A stretch of 64,000 nucleotides of DNA from Zanthoxylum bungeanum (GCA_019454045.1 SKCR01007779.1:186001-250000), one strand, 5' to 3'. Positions 32,163 to 43,830 are shown, counted from the first letter of the stretch. Program-made: numbers and translations. Notes: generated by a model not told the origin, from the letters alone.

Positions 32163-33903
32163 TGTAGGAAATGCTTTCCTCGCACAGCGGAAACGTCTTA
32201 GGCACACGGATCGGACTTGAAAAAATTTTCTGCCTTTATCTTTTAATTGCCGAAAGATACTGCCACCACCAATGAAATTTTTCTTCAGTTTTAGACAAAA
32301 TTCCAGCCCCGAAATAGCTCTAGAATAGTCCCCGAACAGCCCTGAAAAATCGGACAAAAACTGGATTGTTTTGGACCCAATACGCGCACAGTGCACTGTC
32401 GAAACAGCCTCTGAAATGCGCTGACAGTGGCTGCGTTTTGGTTCTTATTTTTCATTTTAAAATAGCCCCAACACAGCCCCAAAACATCACAAAATGTTCC
32501 CCAAAAAACTGGATTAAAACGAAACCAAACCGAGTTCTATTTCACCAAGTAAAGGGATAGCAATGAGTAAAACAAACCCTCACTGCCGTGAGCAATAAGA
32601 AAGAGACGAAGAAGATATTTTGTTCAACACCACAAAGTCTTCCGAACTATATCTCGTTACCAACGGAAACTTGTGTGGGCAAGACTCACAAAAACAATCC
32701 CTAAACTATTTAGAGATCAAGTCACACAACAACTTTTGTTATTTTTATTATATTTATCTTTTTGTTCTTCTTTTTGTTTTCTCAACAACTTGAGAGGATT
32801 TGGAGAAGAAGAAGATGGAGGCTAGGGTAAGAATGAGAGGCTTTTGCAAAAAGAAAAATAATTTTATTTTTTATACTTAGGGTTTAATTTTACAAAATAA
32901 AACAAAACCCTTATCCTTTTGAATCTCACGTTTTCATACTAACAACAGAGATCGCAGGATATACTATCGTATATCCCTCTCACACTCACTATTTTAAGTG
33001 TAAGGTTTCTATTTATAAAATATCTAATATTTTAATTTAACTAGTGTGAATAAATTTATGGCGGCTAAATCATAACTCTTATTAACACTAGTACACTATT
33101 AGTGACCTAACTAATTTTAACTCTTAAAAATTATATCACTAATTTCCATTAGTCTCTGCTAATTGTATTACTCAATTAAACTAATTTAATTAGAGTGGTA
33201 TTAGTGGCCTATTATATTTTAACTTATAAAATACTAGAACACTAATAGGTTTAAAATTTTAGAATCCTAAAATGGTCAAGATTTGTATTAAACTATTTAA
33301 TTAATCTTAGTGCGTTATAAAAATCCAATGGTACATGGAATTATATCCCGATTGCATACCATATTACCGTCCATTCGGATTCGGCTATGGAATTTATGTC
33401 CGGGTTTCCATCCTATATACCAATGGATATTATTATGCACTTATTAAGCCCAATATATTAGAATTCAAATTTTAAACCTTAAAACCAATTAATCTAATTA
33501 ATTATTTTTCCATGCATACCATATTCTAATTTAAACATTTTAAATCACATAAAATCATATTTCATGTCTATAATGATAATGCATCTAAAACATGTTATGG
33601 AATGTGAAATGCAAGAGTAGACACTCTAATCTATATGACATGTTATTCAAACAATTCGAATTAAACATACATATAACATAAAAAATATTTTACATTGATC
33701 GGGCTCTTATTTTTCCCTATACTAATCTAATTAGTACAAAAATACCCAAGGCATCCCTTGGTCTTCAAAATACGCTCCAAGGTGGTGTTGGCTCCTTTTG
33801 TGACTTCGATGCTCCAAATTACAACAATTGAAATTTTTTACATTGGAAAAATAAAATACAACAATTGTAAACAATGGCCTTATGGCCATACATCCCAAAA
33901 ACA
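32163..33903 (-). mobile_element. 3' LTR of element E (U3 type 1)
   Basis: 32163-32910 (R/U5 plus core promoter on the minus strand, TATA box AGTATAAAAAATAA, about 32864-32877) is closely similar to 34125-34861. 32911-33903 (U3) has no visible similarity to the U3 of the other LTR apart from the extreme CATACATCCCA end. The right edge near 33903 is inferred from that motif. Confidence 0.6.
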
Positions 33904-34124
33904 AAACAAACATAAAAATAAGAGCCGGAAAAATTTACGACCAATGCAAAATCCATTCATTACATGAAAAACAATAACCATTCATCACATGAATATATTT
34001 TGTGCCTACTCATCTAAACATGCATATTAATATTTATAACTCATATAAATATATTAAAAATAGTAACTTTAAATGAAAAAGAGAAGGGTTAAGAACACTT
34101 TTCAACCTTGCTCTCGATGCCAAT
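33904..34124 (-). other. Residual internal region and PBS of element E
   Basis: About 220 bp of AT-rich DNA without an ORF. It ends at 34109-34124 in a Met-type PBS on the minus strand (ATTGGCATCGAGAGCA). I see no polypurine tract beside the left LTR. Confidence 0.5.
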
Positions 34125-36157
34125 TGTTTGAAACGCTTTCCTCGCGCAGCGGAAATGTCTTAGGCACACGGATCGGACTTAAAAAAATTTTATGCCCTTC
34201 TCCTTCAATTGCCGAAAGCTACTGTCACCACCAATGAAATTTTGCTTTAGTTTTAGACAAAATTCCAGCCCCGAAACAGCTCTAGAACAGTCCCCGAACA
34301 GCCGGACAAAAACTGGACTGTTTTGGACCCGATACGCGCACAGTGCATTGCCGAAACAGCCCATGAAATGCGTGGACAGTGGCTGTGTTTTGGTTCTGAT
34401 TTTTCACTTGAAAACAGCCCAACACAGCCCCAAAACATCACAAAATGTTCCCCAAAAAGTTGGATTAAAACGAAACCAAACCGAGATCCGTTTCACCAAG
34501 TAAAGGGGCGGCAATGAGTAAAACAAACCCCCCACTACCTTGAGCAATAAGAAAAAGATGAAGAATGTGTTTTTTTCGACACCACAAAGTCTTCCGAACT
34601 ATATCTCGTTACCAATGGAAACTTGTGTGGGAAAGACTCACAAAAACAATCCCTAAACTATTTAGAGATCAAGTCACACAACAACTTTTGTTATTTTTAT
34701 TATATTTATCTTTTTGTTATTCTTTTTGTTTTCTCAACAACTTGAGAGGATTTGGAGAAGAATAAGATGGAGGCTAGGGTAAGAATGATAGGCTTTTGTA
34801 AAAAGAAAAACAATTTTCCTTTTTATACTTAGGGTTTAATTTTACAAAATAAAACAAAACTCTTCCCTTTTCTTTCCTCAAAAATTCAGCCATGCACATG
34901 TCTTTTTTATAAATTTTGTAACAACAAATTTTAATTACCATAATAAAAGATATGTTACAAAAAATAAAAGGTTAAATGCCATTTAACAATTTGTAACTTC
35001 CAAATTAAATCCAAAGATTTCCAAAACCCAAAATTTAGAAATTACTACCTTAAACTTTCATTTAATTATATCTAATATAATTAAATAACATGTGTTTAAA
35101 TATCATATATTTAATAAAACCATATATTAACTTTTAATATAAAGTTTCAAGTGTGACAATTAATATTATTAATTATATAATAATATTTATACATGTGTGA
35201 GTGTATAATTGGACTATCCAATTATACTAAATCTGTTATAGTATATCGAGCTAGCACGAGGACCAAATGGACCTACGGTTTCGAGCTCCAATAATCTCAA
35301 AATATTAATTAAGCTCTTAATTAAATATTCTGAATTATTAACTCAGAGTTATTCCACTAAAAACCTGGAGTTGCACTATCTTTGCCGCAGATGATATATT
35401 ATAATCGGGTCATAATATATGTTATACCCATCTAATTATTTTTACCTTAAGTACCATTGATTCTATAATGAACGATTTATTCATAACTATTATGAATTTT
35501 AATATTTCTATTCGTAATAGAAAGACTTGAGTGCTCTAACCGTTCAAGTACCGAATCAACCCTTAAGGAAGATACTCATCTACTTCTCGCAAGAATGAGT
35601 GAACTTCAAAGTACGTAGCTATTGGTCGGGACTGCTACACCAACCTCACCTTTGTAAATCAAAGGACATAGCCTGCCATGCAGGAGTTCGTAGTATACTC
35701 AGGATTAAGATCAATCCATATATGACCATCTAGTAGATCGAAATAACTTTCTTGGTTTAATGGATATTATAAGAATGTCATTTCCATCTGGGTCAAGTCC
35801 TATATGATCACATCATACAAGGTGCCTCTATTCTCATGTCTCTACATGGACAATCTCGGATCAAGGTCGCCATACAAATATAGAATGGACTGCAGCTATA
35901 GATAAACCATAAACAAAGTACCCGCTTTGTTTGCTCTCTATGGACTATTTAAGATTACTAACTTCAGACTTAAATCCTCTTGTGTATGACACTCATACAC
36001 TATGTCTGAAGGCACATAAGTAATATAGAGTATTCAAGATAATTTATAATATGCGAAAATTAAACAAACACTTTGATAAATGAATAATGCATCATTTTAT
36101 TTCAAAACACATAAAGTCGTTTACATTTCATGTAGCTCTAGGGCATACATCCCAGCA
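34125..36157 (-). mobile_element. 5' LTR of element E (U3 type 2)
   Basis: It shares about 740 bp (34125-34861) with the left LTR, including a minus-strand TATA box (AGTATAAAAAGG, about 34820-34831). The remaining 1.3 kb is a different U3 region. Confidence 0.65.
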
Positions 36158-36162
36158 ATATC

Positions 36163-36749
36163 TCTTTAAACATGTCCTAAGTTTGATAAAGGGTTTCACT
36201 GTCTTTTTGGGAGAAATTAGAGATCTGTCTTTTCAAAGCATTAGTCTTATGGTGTGGGAAATATTTATTGAAAAATACCTATGTCATCTCACCCCATGAT
36301 CCTATTGAACGAGGTCTCAAAGAATACAATCAGCTTTTAGCTTTATCCTTAAGGGCAAACGGGAAGAACTTAAGTCCAATTGTGTCTGTAGTCCTAAATC
36401 AGTCATGGAAGGTTGCTACAACCTCTTCGAACTCCCTAATATACACATAAGGGTTCTCATTCTCCAAACCATGAAAGGTTGGGAGATACTGTATCATTCC
36501 AGGTTTAAAGTCTATATGTGGTGCATTAGGGGGGAAACATTATGCATGATGGTGTAGCTGTATAAGTGGGATGGAGGTACTCCTCAAGAATCCTAATGGG
36601 TGGCCTCTCGTAATCACTAATGTTGTGTGTGCTAGATGTAGATGGTGTGGCAAAAAGGTTGTCAAACAGACTTTTTGAATCTGAATCTTCCTCTTCAATT
36701 CTAACAAATCTACCAAATCGATCTTCAAGTCTAGGCATACACTCAACAC
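36163..36749 (-). pseudogene. Ty3/gypsy gag N-terminal part of element C
   Basis: 36738-36526 encodes the start (PRLEDRFGRFVRIEEEDSDS and RPPIRILEEYLHP). After a frameshift near 36530 come YLPTFHGLENENPYVYIREF, LKFFPFALKDKAKS, and near 36230-36165 RQISNFSQKDSETLYQT and MFKEILL. These are the conserved capsid blocks of the Athila/Tat-like group. Several stops are present. The next codons lie at 32162-32152 and then at 14566. Confidence 0.88.
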
Positions 36750-36921
36750 AATTAAAATAAGAAACAGAAATAAAATAATCGAAACTAAAAATAAAAATCT
36801 AAACTAAGACTAAAACTGAAATAAAATAAATAAATAAAATAATAGAAAAAAATAGATATGGAACGAAGTTACCGCTTTTCTATTGATTAAGCAAACCTGC
36901 TCATTTTGATCGTACACCGTC

Positions 36922-36939
36922 TCCCTGACAACAGCGCCA
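36922..36939 (-). other. Primer-binding site of element C (tRNA-Asp, decayed)
   Basis: The plus strand TCCCTGACAACAGCGCCA matches the 3' end of tRNA-Asp (TCCCCGGCAACGGCGCCA) at 15 of 18 positions. It lies 5 bp from the LTR start at 36945. Confidence 0.85.
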
Positions 36940-36944
36940 AAATT

Positions 36945-38579
36945 TGATTACGCCCAAAAAGTACTTGCGGTTATCACAGTATAGTTGAGGTTTCGATTCC
37001 TCAGAGAGATGGTTACGAAGGAACTGAATCACTTAGTATGAACCTTAGAAATAACTTAATTAAAGAAAAAAGGATTTAATTGGTAATATAAAATAAAAAC
37101 TATAGAAAAATACGTAAAAGTTATCAATGGAGAAAAGAAGCAAAGCGTCGGGAATCCCCCATTTGAGTAATAAAAGGAATCAACTATTGAATATAGGAAC
37201 TTGACACAGAGAGATGGTTACGAAGGAACTGAATCATTTAGTATGAACCTTAGAAATAACTTAATTAAAGAAAAAAAGATTTAATTGGTAATATAAAATA
37301 AAAACTATAGAAAAATACGTAAAAGTTATCAATAGAGAAAAGAAGCAAAGCGTCGGGAATCCCTCATTTGAGTAATAAAAGGAATCAACTACTGAATATA
37401 GGAACTTGACACAGAGAGATGGTTACGAAGGAACTGAATCACTTAGTATGAACCTTAGAAATAACTTAATTAAAGAAAAAAGGATTTAATTGGTAATATA
37501 AAATAAAAAACTATAGAAAAATACGTAAAAGTTATCAATAGAGAAAAGAAGCAAAGCGTCGGGAATCCCTCTTGTGTCAAGTTCCTATATTCAGTAGTTG
37601 ATTCTTTTTATTACTCAAATGAGGGTTTCACATCCCAAACCAACAATCGAAAGATATTTCAATTCAAAACATATTAAATTCTAAGGTAACTGATGAATTA
37701 CTTTCTTTATATTATCTAAGGTAACTGATGAATTACTTTCTCTATATTAACAGCACATTATATTATCATTATTACCTATATAACGTCGACAATATACCCA
37801 CAAGCAATACTGCAGCAGAAGATTAACTCATAAAATAACAATACTAGTTACAATTGGGTTCCCCAATCACACATAGAAAAAAATACGGCTATTCATATAT
37901 GAAAATTAGTAAAACACAATCTCTGGATTATAAATCAAAATATGATAGAGAACAACAAGATATCAATTGTGTTAAACGTTGACGAACATTCATGAATCAA
38001 AAACATGAATATAAGAAGTCAATTGCAAGAGTTCATCCCTAACTTTGCCTAGAAGATTAGTTCTCCATAGAAGAAAGAGACAAAGCCTGGAGAGATTGCA
38101 TAAGCATCTTGTCTAGCCTGAAGCTTATTCATTCTTCTCTCTCAATAATGTGTTCTGAACTCGTTTTTGTTTATTTCTTCTCTCTTTAAGGTTTTGGACG
38201 AGCTTGGGTATATACAGGGAAGTGTCGGAGTCCTTATGCATGTAAAACACGACTAAACTAAGTTTATGGGTCCTGTCGGGGCGCCACGGTGCCAAACTCT
38301 CAGCAAAAGTGTATGGAGGCAAGCTGATGGCGCGTCGCGATGCCAGAAGATGGGCGTCACGACGCGCGACATAAATTATGGTTGCTTTTTTGTGCATTTT
38401 CTGCTCTTCCCGCGTGCTTCCGAGGCGTCCGTAAGGTCCCAAAACATGTACAATTGCTCCAAGATCCATGTTCCATTGCTTCCTAATAATAAAACATAAA
38501 ATAAACTACAATTAAGATTAAATACTCAATAATAAAGCTGAATTAGTGATGTCCAAAGTACATTTTCATTCACTTATCA
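36945..38579 (-). mobile_element. 5' LTR of element C, enlarged by internal repeats
   Basis: 1635 bp against 1184 bp for the other LTR. Almost all of the excess comes from a 205-bp unit present three times (37002-37570) and a duplication of about 36 bp near 37680-37745. The minus-strand TATA region reads CCCTGTATATACCC (about 38205-38218). GCGTCGCGATGC (38330-38341) and GCGTCACGACGCGC (38354-38367) lie upstream of it. The outer edge is CACTTATCA followed by TSD AATAC. Confidence 0.92.
37002..37628. repeat. 205-bp tandem triplication with inverted segments
   Basis: Units start at 37002, 37207 and 37412 (CAGAGAGATGGTTACGAAGG), exactly 205 bp apart. In the first two units the last roughly 55 bp (CATTTGAGTAATAAAAGG to GGAACTTGACACA) are the reverse complement of the sequence that follows the third unit (about 37573-37628). 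The third unit has the normal orientation seen in the other LTR. The order is A-b'-A-b'-A-b. Confidence 0.9.
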
Positions 38580-38584
38580 AATAC

Positions 38585-38960
38585 TCATATGTCTATGCGA
38601 GCTTCCCTTGCTCATGGTACATTGGGTTAGACTATTGGAACTCCAATTCCAATATACGACAAGTGTTAGTCTTCTAGGTTATAGGAATTCAATTGTATTC
38701 CAAAACCAATGTCTAGAAATATTTACTTTAAGAATAGTTTATAATAGCAATATTATCCCATTGTCGGACCACCTAGTGCCCAGTATTACTACATGACTAT
38801 TCTAAGGTCGATGTCATTCTCAGCATATTTATATATCAAACTAATATGCATAATGAAATTAGCATAAGGTTGAAATGAAAATATAGTTATTTTATTAATA
38901 AATAATAAAATATAATGTACAATATATTATTCGGATTGTCGCTCCAAGTACCAACTTCAC
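38585..38960 (-). mobile_element. Copia-type LTR F, second part
   Basis: Directly after TSD AATAC, the text ATGTCTATGCGAGCTTCCC, CATGGTACATTGGG and ATACGACAAGTGTTAG follows on from 10256. It parallels 63605-63720 (CTATACGAGTCTCCC, CATGGTTCATTGGG, ATACGACATGTACTGG). The right edge near 38960 is uncertain, and I found no matching TSD for the whole LTR. Confidence 0.65.
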
Positions 38961-39475
38961 GTACCATTGGAAAATGACAAGCCTTGTTGTGTCTTTTATT
39001 ATTTTTTGTCAAAAAGAAAAATACGAAAAGCAATTATAGACCAAAAATATTTTTATGCTTGAAAGAGCATGTAAAAGCTTGTTACATGTGATCCTCATAT
39101 ATAGGATATATGGTTATGTATGTGTAATATGTTTTTATTTTTCTTAATGCTCTGTATGCATGCGTGTGTGTGATGGAAACCCTTAGTATATCTTGTGATT
39201 GCATCTCACATACACATTTTTATGTTTTGAGGCTTGGTCGCATGTATGAGTTTTGGACTGGTAGTCTAATTTATGTCACTCTTAGCTCACTAAATAATGT
39301 GACATTTGACTATATAACCTTATGTTATCTCATTTAAGAAAAGGAACAATTAAATGAGTCTCAAGTGCTTCGATTCAAAAATGACCAAAAGAGCTTATGA
39401 GCCAATGTTAAAAGATAAGGGCAAAAACCTTTCACTTGAATGAGTATTATGATGATCTTATTTTTTAGGGGGAGG
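38961..39475. other. Copia-derived non-coding remnant
   Basis: Contains TTTTTTGTCAAAAAG (about 39002-39016), TGTGTGTGATGGAAACCC (about 39165-39182) and ends in the 8-bp hAT target site GGGGGAGG. No open frame. Parallels with 8190-8310 suggest it belongs to the old copia remnant interrupted by LTR F. Confidence 0.4.
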
Positions 39476-40030
39476 TAGGGGTGTGCATCAGTCGGTTCAG
39501 TCGGTTAATCTTTAATTTTTTAACCGAATCGAAATTATTTGGTTAAGTAAATGTTTAACCGATTTAACCATATGATGGCACATAACCATTAACCAACTTA
39601 ACTATTATTTTTCGATCGGTTTTGGTTAATTTGGTTATTAACCAGTCCAGAATCTCCACAAATAAAAATCCACATTAACACATTAATATAAATTTAAATT
39701 CATCAAAAAGACAAACATATATGTGTTTAACAACAGAAGACAAATTTAAATTCATCAAAAAGTAGTTTACAACTACACTCAGTAGAGGTAGAATGTAAAA
39801 ATTTTAATTTCGTTTTAATTAAAAATATATATAAAGTCAAATTATGGTTTATAATCAGTTAATTGGTTGGTTCGATTATACAAATCTCATAACTTTAACC
39901 GAACCGAAAAATCGAAAAAATTAAAAATCTTAATCGAAAAAATTGATTTAATCACAATAACCGAACCATTATAAAATATTGATCGGAACGGTTCGGTTAA
40001 TTGGTTAAAATCGATTGATGCACACTCCTA
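39476..40030. mobile_element. hAT-type MITE with 8-bp TSD
   Basis: It begins TAGGGGTGTGCATCAGTCGG and ends in the inverted CGATTGATGCACACTCCTA. It is flanked by a perfect 8-bp duplication GGGGGAGG (39468-39475 and 40031-40038). An 8-bp TSD with TA-GG-GTG ends and sub-terminal GGTTAA/TTAACC-rich repeats (CGGTTCGGTTAA) fits a non-autonomous hAT element. It is 555 bp and non-coding. Confidence 0.93.
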
Positions 40031-41430
40031 GGGGGAGGAAATATAGCATGCAATCAATGTTGCTTATTTTCAGATCTAGTGGTGCTGAGTTTGAACACCT
40101 ATTTTGTGAACTTGGTGTGTCATGAATAGGACTTCTTTGGCTTTGTCCTGCTCATAAAATAAGGTCTTAAGCCTTGACTTGTTGTGCACTTATTCGAAAA
40201 TAGTTCATATTATCTCATGTGGAGAAAGTCATTTAGGTCCCTAATTTTTTCATGATATCCTATCAAGTCCTTGATTTTTTCATAATCCATCATCAAGTCT
40301 TTGCCATTAAAAATTAATGATAACATATCCATTTATTTTACTATTTTTTTATTTTTACTTTAATTAATAAATAAAATGTGACATCAACAATTATGTGCAT
40401 ACACGATAAATTAAAAGTTATTAATTTATCGGTCGGTTCGGTCGGTTAATCCTTGATTTTTTAACCGAACTGAAATTATTTGGTTAAGTAAATGTTTAAC
40501 CGATTTAACTATATGATGGCACATAACCATTAACCAATTTAACCATTATTTTTCTATCAGTTTTGGTTAATTCGGTTATTAACCAGTCCAGAATCTCCAC
40601 AAATAACAATCCATATTAACACATTAATATGAATTTAAATTCATCAAAAATACAAACATATATGTGTTTAACAACAGAAGACAAATTTAAATTCATCAAA
40701 AAGTAGTATACAACTACACTCAGTAGAGGTAGAAGGTAAAGATTTTAATTTCGTTTTAATTAAAAATATATATAAAGTCAAATTATGGTTTATAATTTGT
40801 TAATTGGTCGGTTCGGTTATACAAATCTCATAACCTTAACCAAACCGAAAAATCGAAAAAAATTAAAAATCTTAACCGAAAAAATCGATTTAATCACAAT
40901 AACCGAACCATTATAAAAAAATTGATCAGAACGGTTCGGTTAATCGGTTAAAACTGATTAATGCACACTCTTAGGGGCATGAAATATAGCATGCAATCAA
41001 TGTTGCTTATTTTCATATCTTAGTGGTGATGAGTTTGAACACCTATTTTGTGGAGTTTGTGTGTCATGAATAGGACTTCTTTGGTTTTGTCCTGCTCATA
41101 AAATAAGGTTTTAAGCCTTGACTTGTTGTGCACTTATTTTCCCACGCAAGTGCTTGCTATGTTTTGGTGTTTACGTCATATGCATGCGTATATTCTTAAG
41201 CATGATCGAAAATAGTTCATATTATCTCATGTGGAGAAAGTCAGTTAGGTCCCTAATTTTTTCATGATATCCTATCAAGTCCTTGATTTTTTCATAATCC
41301 ATCATCAAGTCTTTGCCATTAAAAATTAATGATAACATATCCATTTATTTTACTATTTTCTATTTTTACCTTTTATTAATAAATAAAATGTGACATCAAC
41401 AATTATGTGCATATACGATAAATTAAAAGT
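39493..41430. repeat. Tandem duplication of MITE plus flank plus MULE end (about 0.95 kb units)
   Basis: Unit 1 (about 39493-40420) and unit 2 (about 40428-41430) each contain a MITE body, the flank AAATATAGCATGCAATCAAT, CCTGCTCATAAAATAAGG and the left terminal repeat of the MULE. Unit 2's MITE lacks its first roughly 17 bases, and its 3' end reads CACTCTTAGGGGCATG. Unit 2 keeps about 60 bp (TTCCCACGCAAGTGC..., 41137-41205) that unit 1 has lost. The duplication followed insertion of both transposons. Confidence 0.88.
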
Positions 41431-41910
41431 TTTTTCTCTCTTTCATTTTTTCCCTCTCCATTTCTCCTCTCTATATTTTTTCCCTCCAACATGCTCATGG
41501 ATGGTCAGTTGGTCTCAAGATTTCAACTCCATTAGAACCACTAAATTTTTTTTCCTTATATTTTTTATTTCAAAATTCTTATATTTATTTAGAAAAATAT
41601 TATTTTCTTTTTTATGGGGTTGAAACACAAGTGCTGGCTATTGTTTACGAACCCAAAGATGGAAAAAAATCATAAGAAGGCTTGTATTGAAATAATTTGA
41701 AAGCTTAAAATTTGAAATATTGATAATTTTTATTTTATTATTCTTTTTTAATTAAAAAATAGTTATTTGCTAATGAGATTATATACACGCTACAGTATTA
41801 TAATGTTTAGTTCAAGTTTTGACTTTCTCGGATAGTTTTGTTTGTTTAATTTGATGAATTTCCGCTTGTATTAAGGAAACCAAAAAAAATGTGTGAGATG
41901 ATGTTGAATC
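41431..41910. other. MULE interior left of copia-2
   Basis: Pyrimidine-rich at first (TTCTCTCTTTC, CCCTCTCCATTTCTCCTCTC), then AT-rich. No convincing open frame; the 77-codon frame at 41390-41623 overlaps the terminal repeat and looks like chance. It ends with TSD GAATC of copia-2. Confidence 0.5.
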
Positions 41911-43808
41911 TGTTAGTGTCCTACATATGCCCAAGGTCTCTAAATCATGATTTGTGTGTGAATAAATCAAGATAAGTTGCGGAAGACTTACATTGATCGG
42001 TTTTTGGGAATTTCAAAACTTTCTTTGATGTATGTTGAAGCTCCAAGCTTTGTAGAGTGTTTCCAACTCTTGAGTGAGTTTTCCTATCACCTTAATCAAC
42101 TCTAAATGTGCTAGCAAGCTTGAAATTTTTACAACAAAAATTTCCAAAGAGAGAAGAAGGCTCTCGGCTAAGGAGAGAAAGAAGAGAGATGGAGTGGTTT
42201 TGTGTTGACTTGTTTCAAAAATAAAAGCAAAAGCAAATGTTACAAAATTTCCTCAACACACTTTAGTTGTGTGAAAGATTACATTAAATGAGCTCAACTA
42301 TTTCCATCATCTTTTGACAAGTTGATGTAAGTCAAGTGGGTCCCACCACTTTGAAATTCCAAATTTGAGTTGGCTCACTCAACACACAACTAAGCTTTGG
42401 GCACGGGTTCGTTTAATCTGACTAAACAAATTTTCCGTCGCTAAATAATTAAATCCAATTTAATTAAATAATTTTGCCTCGCAAAATTATTACAAAAGTC
42501 GCTTACGAATTAATTCCAAATTAATTCGTTCGCTCGAATTAAAATCTAATTTTAATTCCGTAATGAAATCCAATTTCAATTAATATATCCGATATATTAT
42601 TTTAGCCCAAATAAATAAATTAAATAGAAAAATCAAATTTAAATATTAAATTTATTTTATCGATTAATTCCAAATTAATCGCGTTCTCTCTTCTATACGA
42701 ATTTAATCCCAGATTAATTCTTACCGCAATTAATCCCAGATTAATTTTCTCTCTCAAAATTAATCCCAAATTAATTTTGTTCGAGTCAAATGTCATTGGT
42801 GAATCTTTGAGAAGCGACCCAAGAGATTCATGGATATGTTGGCAGTAAATACGGTTGTCGAACTATCCGACAAGGGCGTACCCCGTACCACGTTCTCACC
42901 GATTTACAAGACATGGTTGGCTTCTAGCAAAGCATCGTGCCTACCCAATTCTCCAGAAATATTCAACGAAGAATATATAATCTGTATCAGGCGTAGTATA
43001 CAAAGTATTGCGTAATACGATCCAGTATCAGATGTCACATGCTAGGCCTAGGGTTGAAATTGTGTGTGCCCCGTACGAAGCATATATCGGATCATCAGCA
43101 ACTAGTCTCTGTAATCGGATAATCATGACATAGTCATACTATCCCGATAGCTGCAGCATTTAAGAGTACTAGTTATGTATCCTGCATGATCATCATCTCC
43201 ATATGACTGAAGTGATACTTCTATTTTGACATCACACCCAATACACTACAATTATCAATAAACCCAGAAGAGGCGTACACAGAACCTGTTACCAAAACCA
43301 AAGTGTACTGATTGTCGCAAGTATTAGCGATGCAAGTCTCAGGTTAAGACCACATACACCTACCCTGATTCAGATTCCCATAGACACATAGTCATACTAC
43401 CAATGGGACTCTGAGGGGTCTATCCAGAGCGAAGCTCTTCCCGGTCCAACAGCTAAGAGAACCTCTTATTACACTTGCATAAATATCCAATACTTAAATA
43501 TATGAGAACTATGCCGTTAAGCTTCCATAACGCGCACAAGTGTAATACTAGTATATTCTGTATTATCGATGTCCAGTCTCGATAATACTACGACTATGGA
43601 TATTTAATGATCAAACCTTTCGTGGATTAATATTGTCTCATATCTTATTAATTCGGTACTAATCATATGGACTTTTATCATTTATATATATGCAAGTAAT
43701 CCAATTACAAAATGATAAAATAGCAATTTCCTTTGTCACATAGTTAATTTGTACAAAAACACAATGTCTTTTACAAATAGTTATGCTATGGGTCATAATT
43801 GTCCAACA
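41911..43808 (-). mobile_element. 3' LTR of copia-2
   Basis: 1898 bp. The plus strand runs TGTTAGTGTCCTACATATGC to ATAATTGTCCAACA. It is about 45 bp longer than its partner, chiefly because it keeps a segment with two AATTAATCCC-type hairpins (about 42715-42775) that is missing at 50050-51908. The hairpin array is at 42409-42780. Confidence 0.94.
42409..42780 (-). repeat. Hairpin array in the copia-2 3' LTR
   Basis: Plus-strand reading gives TAATTAAAT/ATTTAATTA-like, ATTTTGC/GCAAAAT, CGAATTAATT/AATTAATTCG, GAATTAAAAT/ATTTTAATTC, AATATAT/ATATATT and CGATTAATT/AATTAATCG, then three AATTAAT-based stems. Loops are almost always CCA, CTA or CCC here, that is TGG, TAG or GGG on the element strand. 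The second copy is at about 50547-50870. Confidence 0.88.
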
Positions 43809-43830
43809 ATCTCCCACTTGGCTCATAGCC
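43809..43830 (-). other. Polypurine tract of copia-2
   Basis: On the minus strand GGCTATGAGCCAAGTGGGAGAT leads directly into TGTTGGAC. The AAGTGGGAGAT core is the same as in copia-1. Confidence 0.9.

Larger units (their letters stand above)
32163..36157 (-). mobile_element. Non-autonomous copia-type element E with mismatched LTRs
   Basis: The left end is TGTAGGAAATGC and the right end CATCCCAGCA, with TSD ACATC (32158-32162) and ATATC (36158-36162), one C/T difference. A second copy of the left sequence starts at 34125 (TGTTTGAAACGC), preceded by a PBS-like sequence on the minus strand (ATTGGCATCGAGAGCA, 34109-34124). The element is therefore LTR, about 220 bp internal, LTR in minus orientation, with no coding sequence. 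The host gag resumes at 36163. Confidence 0.75.
10257..38579 (-). mobile_element. Ty3/gypsy element C, nested, gag-protease only
   Basis: The ends are TGATTACGCCC...CACTTATCA on both LTRs, flanked by a perfect 5-bp TSD AATAC at 10252-10256 and 38580-38584. PBS (36922-36939), gag (36749-36163, 32162-32152, 14566-13946), protease (about 13484-12930) and PPT (11441-11455) run in order on the minus strand. RT, RNase H and integrase are absent: the protease end passes directly into the 3' non-coding region. Removing the nested elements D and E leaves about 6.7 kb. It is a non-autonomous derivative that was itself a target for at least two later insertions. Confidence 0.92.

Noticed and set aside
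34192..34517. ORFs of about 100 and 64 codons in element E, with parallel ones at 32151-32560
   Set aside because: They lie in the R/U5 part of both LTR copies; frames are not conserved between the two, so they are not coding.
42830..43015. Plus-strand ORF in the copia-2 LTR (related minus-strand frames at 25976-26224 and 51025-51210)
   Set aside because: Located in LTR U3 copies; frames differ between copies and all lie in non-coding LTR sequence.
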